Shown: positions 33,548 to 41,552 of the stretch, one piece after another
How the letters are laid out: each line of letters starts with the position of its first letter
How positions within the stretch are numbered: the stretch's first letter is position 1
Source of the DNA: Oscillatoria sp. SIO1A7
Lineage (GTDB): Bacteria > Cyanobacteriota > Cyanobacteriia > Cyanobacteriales > Laspinemataceae
NCBI GenBank assembly: GCA_010672965.1
Contig: JAAHFN010000023.1
Location: 107,138-171,137, forward strand
Direction of reading: 5' to 3'
DNA: 64,000 bases
The notes under the pieces: model-generated
What the model saw: only the letters and a program-made list of their open reading frames with translations
Database searches by the model: none
What the model was told of the DNA's origin: nothing
Translations under genes and position numbers: made by a program

Positions 33548-34980
33548 TCTTTAATAAGTTAACCTAGATTAGACTTTTATTTAGATTTTTTTATATAGCA
33601 CTACCGATTAAGGTGTTTGACAGTTACAAACCTCAAAGAGTGCGTATGACAGGACTTTAGCTGATTGCTGAGCAGTGACTGCTAATAGCTTACTGCTATA
33701 AATGCAGATTTCTGAGAAACTCGCTCTGGCGGCGCGACCGGCGCGACCTATCTACAAGTTGCGAGAATTGCTTGGTCTTTTGGCCCAAATCGGCGATTGA
33801 TTTGGCGATCGCACGCGCTCTTTGCCTGGGTGACTGTCCCAGCCCTACATCGGTTCCACTCCGTTCTACTGGCTACCCAGGAAGGCCAACCGGAAACAGC
33901 TCAGTTTCATAGAACTTGCATATTCTGGCAGTTCGGCTGCAATATAGAACAGTCCGGAAAGTTTTTGCGCCTGTCTTACGCATCCACAACTGGAGGGACG
34001 AGTCTTAGAAGTGGGGCAGCCGCCTATCGAGGGTATTGCCCCTAAGAACCCCCATTTCAATTGCATAAAATTGCATAAAAGCGATCGCATCTAAAAAAAA
34101 GAGAGTAATTCCTCTTTCATTCGCGATATACGAGAAACCCACTAACTCAGACCTTTCTGGCTCCCGTTCGGATTTAGGAAGAGCAGGTTTGGGAAGATAA
34201 GGAGAAATTATAGAAATTATAAAAAACTAATAATGCGTTTCCTAATATAGCAGTAAGCAGTCAGCTATAGCGTTTCTCAAATAAGCGTAATGAACGATCT
34301 GGTAGGGGCGACAGCATCCCCGAGACTGCCTGGGCTGTAGAACGGGGATTCTCATATTGGGATGCAACGCCGGTGACAGCTCACATCAAGAAAGAGAACC
34401 GCTATATCGGCAGTCATGCGATTCTCCTGCAAAGACGCGCTCGCGAACGGCACAAGCCTTGCCGTTACTAGCCAGGAGCGAGAGCGCGAAATTGTCCGTT
34501 CCCTGAGTGCGTAGTGCTATATATCCGCTGGCTGGATTCTGCTGGCGATCGCACGGTCCTATGAGTCCCAAAAACAAGTAAGGGCGATCGCTCGCGCAGG
34601 GACTTGCCCTTGCAAAAGGAGTTTGTAAGCCTTACTCTCTAGCGAGAGGAGAGTAGCGATCGCTCGTGCAGGGATTTGTCCTTGGGATCTGCTTGGGATT
34701 TGTCCTTGGGATCTGCTTCTACCCGCAAAACCAACAGGAGCTTGCCGTACCGCTAGCACTGATACAATACCCAAGAGGAAAGCGACCTTCCTTGGTAGCC
34801 AATCATCTGTCGGAAATTAGTAACGTGCTACGTTATGGTTTGATACTGAATTTGCATTCCCTTGATGGCTGTTAAAAGCTACGGGAATGCAAGGAAAGGT
34901 GATGGCTGGAATCTAGGCTAAACCCTGGTTTCAGTAATTTTACAAAATATACTACCTATTGTTGTACCCAAGAGATATTA
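33548..34980. other. Long spacer with dispersed repeats, no supported gene
   Basis: The 1.4 kb spacer holds a copy of the 13712-13820 block (33597-33700), an inverted copy of the 13555-13690 block (34386-34520), and a TCAGCTATAGC tract near 34270. A doublet of GGGATTTGTCCTTGGGATCT lies at 34671-34718. Open frames of 60-80 codons around 33797 and 34666 have no domain, and their reading frames cross repeats. The last 100 bp before efp are AT-rich and should hold its promoter. Confidence 0.65.
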
Positions 34981-35538
34981 ATGATTTCGAGTAACGACTT
35001 TAGACCGGGCATAACGATTGAAATAGAAGGGGAAGTTTGGCGAGTGGTGGAATTCCTGCATGTCAAACCAGGGAAAGGCTCGGCCTTTGTTCGCACGAAG
35101 CTGAAAAACGTGCAGACTGGAAGCGTGGTAGAGCGGACGTTCCGCGCTGGTGAAAGCATGCCGAAAGCGAACTTAGAGAAGCGCAATATGCAATACACCT
35201 ATAAAGATGGCGATCAGTTCGTGTTTATGGATATGGAAAGCTATGAGGAATCTCGCGTTAGTTCACAACAAATTGGCGATCGCGTCAAGTACCTCAATGA
35301 AGGTATGGAGTTGAATGTAGTTTTATGGGGCGAACAACTATTGGAAGTGGAACTGCCTAACTCTGTGGTCTTGGAGGTAATCGAAACAGATCCGGGCATT
35401 AAGGGAGATACGGCGACGGGTGGCAATAAACCGGCTACGGTAGAAACTGGAGCCCAAGTAATGGTCCCATTATTTATTTCCGTGGGCGAGCGGATCAAAA
35501 TAGATACCCGCAATGACTCTTACCTGGGTCGCGAATAA
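34981..35538 (+). CDS. efp: Translation elongation factor P
   Basis: EF-P enters the ribosomal E site region and relieves stalling at consecutive prolines. The 185-residue length and three-domain layout are standard. The N-terminal KOW-like domain begins [17 protein letters not shown]. The loop [17 protein letters not shown] contains the lysine at the tip that contacts the P-site tRNA. The C-terminal OB folds include [29 protein letters not shown] and [15 protein letters not shown]. No epmA or epmB genes adjoin it. A purine-rich AAGAGA precedes the ATG. It sits 23 bp before accB in the same direction, the usual cyanobacterial efp-accB operon. Confidence 0.97.
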   Translation: MISSNDFRPGITIEIEGEVWRVVEFLHVKPGKGSAFVRTKLKNVQTGSVVERTFRAGESMPKANLEKRNMQYTYKDGDQFVFMDMESYEESRVSSQQIGDRVKYLNEGMELNVVLWGEQLLEVELPNSVVLEVIETDPGIKGDTATGGNKPATVETGAQVMVPLFISVGERIKIDTRNDSYLGRE

Positions 35539-35561
35539 ATGTAGGTTGGGGTAATGTAATT

Positions 35562-36104
35562 GTGCAAATGGACTTAAACCAACTCCGCGAGCTGCTAGGG
35601 GCTCTGGATAAAACAGATATTTCAGAGCTTATTTTAAAAAGCGACGATTTTGAGCTGACGGTGCGTAAAGGCATCGACTTCAGGAACCGCGAGTTAGCTA
35701 GCACTGGGGTCGAATTAATAACGGAACCGAATGCCGCCCCTGCTTCTGGGTCTGGGACTGTCCCAGCAGAGGCTCCTAGTTCCGCTCCGGCTAGGCAGCC
35801 GGAGCCGAGCGATCGCGTTCCGACTCCTCCTCCGTCGGCGGTTTCTCCACCGGGGAGCGACAAATGGGTTGAGGCTTTATCCCCAATGGTGGGCACTTTT
35901 TATGAAGCGCCCGCACCGGACGAACCGCCCTTTGTCAAAGTCGGCGATCGCGTTAACAAAGGGGACACCCTATGTATTATTGAAGCGATGAAGTTGATGA
36001 ACGAGATAGAGGCAGAAGTCTCTGGACAAATTGTAGAAATTGTGATAAAAAATGCTTCTCCGGTAGAGTTTAACCAGGTATTGATGCGGATTAATCCGGA
36101 TTAG
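35562..36104 (+). CDS. accB: Biotin carboxyl carrier protein of acetyl-CoA carboxylase
   Basis: AccB carries the biotin that shuttles carboxyl groups from the biotin carboxylase to the carboxyltransferase, the first step of fatty acid synthesis. In the 180-residue protein the C-terminal biotinyl domain shows the biotinylated lysine in [13 protein letters not shown]. The preceding [20 protein letters not shown] is the classic thumb region of bacterial BCCP. The N-terminal helix ([20 protein letters not shown]) drives association with AccC, and a Pro/Ala/Ser-rich linker (residues 60-105) separates the two. It follows efp by 23 bp and is probably cotranscribed. The linker is somewhat long but ordinary for cyanobacteria. 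Confidence 0.97.
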   Translation: MQMDLNQLRELLGALDKTDISELILKSDDFELTVRKGIDFRNRELASTGVELITEPNAAPASGSGTVPAEAPSSAPARQPEPSDRVPTPPPSAVSPPGSDKWVEALSPMVGTFYEAPAPDEPPFVKVGDRVNKGDTLCIIEAMKLMNEIEAEVSGQIVEIVIKNASPVEFNQVLMRINPD

Positions 36105-36335
36105 TTCTGCTTGGCGATATCAGCTAATTTGGAGTGGCGGAGAGAGGGGAGAGGGGGAGAGAGGGGAGAGGGGGAGACCTTTGAGCAGTCCTTCCTCCCA
36201 CATTTGAGCAGTCCTTCCTCCCACACTTCCCACACCTCCCACACTTCCCACACCTCCCACACCTCCCACACTTCCACACCTCCCACACCTCTCACACTCC
36301 CCACACCTCCCACACCTCTCACACTCCCCTCTCTC
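36105..36335. repeat. GGGGAGAG and CCTCCCACA tandem repeats
   Basis: The space between convergent accB and yebC is almost entirely tandem repeats: GGGGAGA units (36140-36178), then ACACCTCCCACACTTCCC units (36185-36335). No terminator stem can be separated from them. Confidence 0.85.
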
Positions 36336-37100
36336 CTAAATAATGCTGGCCGACATAAGTTCGTCTGACATGTCAAAGTTAGCAGTAACGCTTTGAACGT
36401 CATCGAGGTCTTCTAGGGCATCCATTAACTTGAGGAGCGATCGCGCTAAATCTGGGTCGGTCACTTCTATAGTATTGTTGGCAATCCAGCGCAGTTCTGC
36501 TACCACCAAGTCGTAGCCCTTTTCCTGCAAAGTTTGATTGAGAGTTTCCAGGTTAGCCACTTCTGCAAACACTTCGGCTCCAGCGCCTTCATCTATCTCT
36601 GTTAGTTGGTAAAACTCTGCGCCGCCTTCTATAGAAGCTTCTAATAAATTGTCTTCATCTATCTCGCCGCGCAAGACACAGACGCCTTTTTGCTCGAACA
36701 TCCAGCTAACGCAGCCGGTCTCCCCTAAGTTGCCCCCATTTTTACTAAATGCCGATCGCAGGTCGGCGGCGGTGCGATTGCGATTGTCGGTCAGAGCTTC
36801 GATGAGAATCGCAACGCCACCGAGTCCGTAGCCTTCGTAGCGAATTGCTTCTAGACTATTGCCGGAACCGTAGGCTCCAGAACCAATAGCGATCGCCCGA
36901 GTAATATTGTCATTCGGTATCCCCGCAGCCTTCGCTTTTTGCACCGCCGTTCGCAGTTGAAAATTACCTTCCGGATCTGGAATTCCCGAACGAGCTGCCA
37001 CAATAATTTCTCGCGAGATTTTAGCGAATACCTTTCCTTTGACGGCATCTACTCTAGCTTTCTGTCTTTTAATATTGGCCCATTTACTATGTCCTGCCAT
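36336..37100 (-). CDS. yebC: YebC/PmpR family protein
   Basis: The 254-residue protein is a standard YebC/PmpR. It starts MAGHSKWANIKRQKARVDAV and has the conserved NIKRQKA helix and FAKISREIIVAARSG. The second and third domains show NNRNRTAADLRSAFSKNGG-like sequence (here DNRNRTAADLRSAF). The family was named as transcriptional regulators, but more recent work on YebC2 links members to relief of ribosome stalling at polyprolines. With efp only 1 kb away, that role is plausible but not shown. The ending MSDELM lies next to a repeat. It is convergent with accB and monocistronic. Confidence 0.95.
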   Translation of the reverse strand: MAGHSKWANIKRQKARVDAVKGKVFAKISREIIVAARSGIPDPEGNFQLRTAVQKAKAAGIPNDNITRAIAIGSGAYGSGNSLEAIRYEGYGLGGVAILIEALTDNRNRTAADLRSAFSKNGGNLGETGCVSWMFEQKGVCVLRGEIDEDNLLEASIEGGAEFYQLTEIDEGAGAEVFAEVANLETLNQTLQEKGYDLVVAELRWIANNTIEVTDPDLARSLLKLMDALEDLDDVQSVTANFDMSDELMSASII

Positions 37101-37789
37101 CTCGATCGCTTAACCTTTCTAAATCCTTACAATCCCATAGGATATAACAATCTTAAGGGCTTGCTCAAAAAGGCAGAGGGTGGGAGGTGTGGGGAGGGTG
37201 GGAGGTGTGGGGAGGGTGGGAGGTGTGGGAAGTGTGGGAAGAATTGAATAAGGGATTTCCAAATAATATCAAATCTGGTTAAACAGTCACACTATCTGTA
37301 GGGGTTCCCCGTGCCCGCCCCGGCCGCCCCGGGAATGTCTGGGGCGATTCTCGCATTGGGAGACGCTATGCGCTGTCGCGCAGGCTCCGCACAAGAGCGA
37401 ACGCTCTTGGGATTGCCCCTACGGGATTTATGGAACAACTACGCGGATTTGATATAAATATTTCTCCCTCGTTTCCCTGTAGGTAGGACGGGCGTCCACC
37501 TGTCTCCGGTCGAGGGGGAGCATTTCACTTTTGCAACCTAATAGCCCGAAGGGCTTTGTTTGTGTAGCCGCGCCTTTAGGCGTCAGGCGGCAGCGTACAA
37601 AATTGAAATGCTCCCGGTCGAGGACAGGCGGGACGCCCGTCCTACGAATTGGGTAATTTATTTCTTGGAATCCCCTAAAATTGTCCTTTCCCCCTCTCCC
37701 CCCTCTCCCCATACTCACCCCCTCTCCCCATACTCACCCCCTCTCCCCACACTCCCCACCCTCCCCACACTCTCCCCACTCTCCGCTTC
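37101..37789. repeat. Spacer with nested inverted-repeat elements
   Basis: GGTGTGGGGAGGGTGGGA tandem units cover about 37178-37240. A family B element lies at 37266-37456. A family A stem (GGTAGGACGGGCGTCC to GGGACGCCCGTCCTAC) at about 37484-37646 is interrupted by the element at 37516-37615. CCCCTCTCCCC and CACACTCCCC tracts cover 37690-37780. No gene is seen. Confidence 0.8.
37516..37615. mobile_element. 100 bp miniature element with 8 bp target duplication
   Basis: The ends GGGAGCATTTCA and TGAAATGCTCCC are perfect 12 bp terminal inverted repeats. The element is flanked by GGTCGAGG on both sides (37508-37515 and 37616-37623), a clear 8 bp target site duplication. Internal inverted tracts surround CCCGAAGGGC. 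It encodes nothing and must have been moved by a transposase elsewhere. It sits inside a family A element. Confidence 0.85.
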
Positions 37790-38803
37790 CTATTGCAGGC
37801 GTGCGGCATAGACTGTCGCCCCCAGGAGGCCGACCTGCTGGTTTAAAATAATATGGACCGGCACTGCTTTCAAAAGGGGACTGACTCGGCCTTTCTGACC
37901 AAAAGCTTCCATAAAGCGATCGTTTTCTTCTATAGCGGGCAGAATTTTCCCGGCAATACCACCGGCAACATATAACCCTCCGTAGGGAAGCAGCTTGATA
38001 GCCATATTGCCAGCCTCGGCACCGTAGGCTTCGACAAAAATCTCTATGGCTTGCTCGCAGAGAGGGTCGCTTTTTTCCAGAGCGGCTACCGCAATCTCTT
38101 GCGGAGATTTTTTGGCGGCCTTTGCATTGCTTGCACCAAAGCGATCGCGCAGGAATTCATAAATAGACAAAATTCCCGGACCGGCAACGACTCGCTCTAC
38201 GGAAACTCGGTCTAAGTTGTAGCGGCGGCGCAAGTATTGCAACAGCTCGAATTCCAATTCCGTGCGGGGGGCAAAATCAGCATGGCCTCCTTCAGAAGAA
38301 TAGACGCGATAATCGTTAACCTGGTGGATTAAAAAACCTTCCCCCAAACCAGTTCCTGCGCCAATTACTGCGATCGGTGCCTCCGGCTGAGGCGTCCCCG
38401 CTTGCAAAGTGTGAATGTCCGAGGGCGGAAGACCTAAAACGCCATAGCCAACCGCCGCAAAATCGTTGATTAAGCCCAGCTTGGGAATTCCCAAGTCATT
38501 TTTTAAGCGTTTGGCATCTAGCGACCAAGACAAATTAGTCAATACACAGGTATCGCCTACCACTGGGCCAGCGATCGCCAAACAAGCCTTACTTGGTGCC
38601 GGAGCATTCCCTAACTCTGAAGCCGCTTCCCCAAAAAACTGTCGCACAATCGGCACCAGATCCGCATACTCCTGGCTGGGATAAAGCGCTTCATAGAGAA
38701 TTTTCTGTTGCAATGCGATGTCCTTACTCTCGCTGCTTGCTACTTCCACTAAGCGCAGCAGAGTCTTGGTGCCGCCGATATCTCCCACCAATAGCACTGT
38801 CAT
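37790..38803 (-). CDS. glk: Glucokinase
   Basis: This glucokinase phosphorylates glucose to glucose-6-phosphate with ATP. The 337-residue protein opens with the phosphate-binding motif LLVGDIGGTKTLLRLVEV of the ASKHA fold. The catalytic aspartate segment is GLINDFAAVGYG, and the glucose-contact GAGTGLGEGFLIHQ and SSEGGHADFAPRTE are typical of bacterial Glk. GGLYVAGGIAGKILP is the ADENOSINE-type second motif. It lies 26 bp behind the histidine phosphatase at 38830 in the same direction, so they probably form an operon. 6-phosphogluconate dehydrogenase is upstream on the same strand. Together they suggest a carbohydrate catabolism group feeding the oxidative pentose phosphate pathway. Confidence 0.95.
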   Translation of the reverse strand: MTVLLVGDIGGTKTLLRLVEVASSESKDIALQQKILYEALYPSQEYADLVPIVRQFFGEAASELGNAPAPSKACLAIAGPVVGDTCVLTNLSWSLDAKRLKNDLGIPKLGLINDFAAVGYGVLGLPPSDIHTLQAGTPQPEAPIAVIGAGTGLGEGFLIHQVNDYRVYSSEGGHADFAPRTELEFELLQYLRRRYNLDRVSVERVVAGPGILSIYEFLRDRFGASNAKAAKKSPQEIAVAALEKSDPLCEQAIEIFVEAYGAEAGNMAIKLLPYGGLYVAGGIAGKILPAIEENDRFMEAFGQKGRVSPLLKAVPVHIILNQQVGLLGATVYAARLQ

Positions 38804-38829
38804 ATCAAATTCTCAGAAAAGTCATCGAT

Positions 38830-39474
38830 TTAATTAAATCGCAGGACGGCTTCGCTGTCGTTTAAATGGGAGGTATCGCCACCCAGTTCCATCGTCCATT
38901 GTTCCCCATCGTGCCTGACTTTCACCAAGCAGCATAGAGCCGCATGGATATCGGTTTCGGCAAGACCGGCCACCAGACCCATCGCCATACCGGTGACCGA
39001 GGCCCTATGTCCTACCAATAGAATATCTTGGGGAAACTCAGCGGCAAGGCGTCGAGCGGTTTCTCCCGCCCGCCCCAAGCATTCTCCTTCGGTTTCGGGA
39101 TATTCCGGAACGATCGCAGGGACATAGTTGCGGTCTATTCTAGGAAACTGTTTCGCTAAAGTATTGAAAGGCAGCCTTTCGGGCATGGCCGGAAACCACT
39201 CCGGATTTAAAAATTCGCTCAAGCCCGACTCTAGCTTGACGGGCAAATCTAAAACTTCGGCAACTTCATTGGCAGTCTGCACCGTTCGCAAAAATGGCGA
39301 GGCAAAGATATGGGCAATCTCTTCTTTCTCCAAACGCTTTGCCAATAGTTTGGCTTGCACTAGACCATCATCGGATAGGGGCGGATCGTAGCGCAGTTCC
39401 GCAGTATTGAACCATTCCGGTCGCACGAAATCTAGGCGATTGGCATGTCTTGCAATCCAGACTGTTTGAGGCAT
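38830..39474 (-). CDS. Histidine phosphatase superfamily protein
   Basis: The 214-residue protein belongs to the phosphoglycerate-mutase-like histidine phosphatases. The signature is at the start: TVWIARHANRLDF, with His in RHAN in place of the usual RHG/RHA. Further support is IFASPFLRTVQTANEV with the conserved arginine near residue 60, and LLVGHRASVTGMAMG with the second catalytic histidine near residue 155. This architecture (UBASH3/Sts-like shorter members) acts on phosphorylated sugars or proteins; the substrate is not known. It is followed after 26 bp by glk in the same direction. The start lies immediately next to a GGGGTGTGGGGTGT repeat, but MPQTVWIARHAN is a good family start. Confidence 0.85.
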   Translation of the reverse strand: MPQTVWIARHANRLDFVRPEWFNTAELRYDPPLSDDGLVQAKLLAKRLEKEEIAHIFASPFLRTVQTANEVAEVLDLPVKLESGLSEFLNPEWFPAMPERLPFNTLAKQFPRIDRNYVPAIVPEYPETEGECLGRAGETARRLAAEFPQDILLVGHRASVTGMAMGLVAGLAETDIHAALCCLVKVRHDGEQWTMELGGDTSHLNDSEAVLRFN

Positions 39475-39907
39475 TGGTTGTCTCTATTAGGGGGTGTGGG
39501 GTGTGGGGTGTGGGGTGTTGGGTGTGGGGTGTGGGGTGTTGGGTGTTGGTAAAATTCCCGCAGCTATTATCCCTAACTATGTTGGAAGCATTGATTGCCC
39601 TACGTTTGGGGCTTTTCGGGACGTTCGCACGCCTACCATACCCGTTGGTCGTCAAAACGAAGAAAAAGCCCGATCGCCAACATCCGCTTATGTAGGCTTA
39701 TGTAGGGGGGAAGAGAGATTAGGAAAGGTAGATAGGGAGTATGGGCAGTGTTGGGGAAAAATTTTAATTTTTCCCCACACCCTACACCCCACACCCCACA
39801 CCCTACACCCCACACCCTACACCCCACACCCCACACCAACCCTACACCCCACACCCTACACCCCACACCCCACACCAACCCTACACCCTATACCCTACAC
39901 CCTAAAC
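39475..39907. repeat. Spacer with two GT/CA-rich tandem blocks
   Basis: GGGTGTGGGGTGTTGGGTGT units (39490-39550) and the opposite-strand CACACCCTACACCCC units (39775-39905) flank a short unique stretch. The second block runs to the last codons of gnd. No gene is seen. Confidence 0.85.
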
Positions 39908-41320
39908 CTAGCTAGTCCATTCCGTGTGGAACGAGCCCTCTTTATCGATCCGCTTATAAGTATGAGCGCCGAAATAATCCCGCTGTGCTTGGGTCAGATT
40001 TTGGGGCAAGGTGGCGCGCCGATAGCTGTCAAAATAATCCAGGGAGGCGCTAAATGCAGGTACGGGCAAGCCCAGAGAATTTGATACGACCAGCACTTCC
40101 CGCCAAGCTTGCTGCCGGTCGAGAATAGTCTGCTTGAATTCTGGAGCTAGTAGCAAATTCGGTAGATTCGGATTTTCGTCGTAAGCTTGCTTAATCTTGT
40201 TCAAAAATCCAGCGCGAATAATACAGCCGCCTTTCCAAATCCGGGCGATTTCTCCGAGATCGAGGTTATAGTCAAATTCCGCAGAGGCTTTGCCCATCAA
40301 AGCCATGCCCTGAGCATAGGAGCAAATTTTGGAGCAATAGAGAGCATCGCGGATTTTATTAATGAATGCCTTTGCATCTCCGTCGTATTTGGCGATCGGA
40401 CCGGAGAGCTGTTGGCTGGCAGCAATCCGTTCTTCTTTATAAGAAGAGGTAATCCTGCCATTGACTGCGGCCGTAATGGTAGGAATCGCTACTCCTAGTT
40501 CTAGGGCGCTAACTACAGTCCAGCGACCAGTGCCCTTCTGTCCGGCTGCATCCAGAATCTGATTGACTAAGGGCTTACCCGTGTCTGGGTCTATTTTCTT
40601 GAAGATATTGGCAGTAATTTCAATTAAGAACGAGTTGAGTTCGTCGGTGGTATTCCACTCGGCAAATACTTCGCTAAGCTGGTTGTGGTCTAGTCCTAGA
40701 GCATTTTGGAGCAGGTCGTAGGCTTCGGCAATAAGCTGCATATCGCCATATTCGATGCCGTTATGCACCATTTTGACGTAGTGACCGGCACCTTTGGGAC
40801 CAATATAAGTTACGCAGGGACCATCATCTACCTGAGCGGCTATCTTTGTTACGATCGCCTCAATTTCGTCGTAAGCTTCTTTAGTCCCTCCGGGCATCAT
40901 GCTAGGACCGTTTAGCGCTCCTTCTTCGCCGCCGCTAACGCCCATACCTATAAAGCTTAGATTGCTTGCTTCGAGGTCTGCGACTCTGCGATCGGTATCC
41001 TCAAATAAAGAGTTGCCGCCGTCGATGATCATATCTCCCTCTTGTAGGAGGGGCTTGAGTTGGTCTATTACCGCATCGACGGCCTTGCCAGCTTTGACCA
41101 TCAGCAGAATTCTGCGGGGCCGCTCTAGAGACTCCACAAATTCTTCTAAAGAAAAGGTGGCTTTGACTTGCTTGCCTTGGGCGCGATTGGCCATAAAAGC
41201 ATCGGTTTTCTCTCTGCTGCGGTTATAGACGGCAACGGGAAAACCATTGCGCTCTACATTCAGGGCCAGGTTTTCGCCCATAACTGCTAGGCCGATAACA
41301 CCAAATTTTTGCTTCGTCAT
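39908..41320 (-). CDS. gnd: 6-phosphogluconate dehydrogenase, decarboxylating
   Basis: Gnd oxidises 6-phosphogluconate to ribulose-5-phosphate, releasing CO2 and NADPH in the oxidative pentose phosphate pathway. I start at [20 protein letters not shown]; a longer in-frame ATG at 41359 would add 13 unusual residues. The Rossmann motif [12 protein letters not shown] and [10 protein letters not shown] bind NADP. The signature [12 protein letters not shown] is the family's substrate site, and [20 protein letters not shown] carries the catalytic lysine and asparagine. The 470-residue length is normal. The last codons [10 protein letters not shown] are close to the standard ending. It is divergent from the Ycf66 gene. 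The stop lies against a CACCCTA repeat block. Confidence 0.97.
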   Translation of the reverse strand: MTKQKFGVIGLAVMGENLALNVERNGFPVAVYNRSREKTDAFMANRAQGKQVKATFSLEEFVESLERPRRILLMVKAGKAVDAVIDQLKPLLQEGDMIIDGGNSLFEDTDRRVADLEASNLSFIGMGVSGGEEGALNGPSMMPGGTKEAYDEIEAIVTKIAAQVDDGPCVTYIGPKGAGHYVKMVHNGIEYGDMQLIAEAYDLLQNALGLDHNQLSEVFAEWNTTDELNSFLIEITANIFKKIDPDTGKPLVNQILDAAGQKGTGRWTVVSALELGVAIPTITAAVNGRITSSYKEERIAASQQLSGPIAKYDGDAKAFINKIRDALYCSKICSYAQGMALMGKASAEFDYNLDLGEIARIWKGGCIIRAGFLNKIKQAYDENPNLPNLLLAPEFKQTILDRQQAWREVLVVSNSLGLPVPAFSASLDYFDSYRRATLPQNLTQAQRDYFGAHTYKRIDKEGSFHTEWTS

Positions 41321-41552
41321 ATATGTTTTCTTGTCTGCGGATAGTCGAGGCTTCTCCATCAGGTTAGCCCGATCGCTCTGGGGTTGGGGTGGAAGAAGAT
41401 CTTAAGACTTGCCCGATCGCGCTAGTTGGCTCTCTGCCATTACGGATTGCCAGTTACCGATCGGAATAATGTCGCAGGAACAAAAACGATAGAATTGACC
41501 CTTAGAGACAAACCGGGGATAGTCTCTACAGTCGCAAGAAGGGAAAACAACC

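Noticed and set aside
33797..34045. Open frame in the spacer before efp
   Set aside because: It has no domain, reads into repeat sequence at its end, and no start signal was seen.
39775..39905. CACACCCTACACCCC block considered as CRISPR
   Set aside because: The units are short, degenerate tandem repeats with no spacer sequences.
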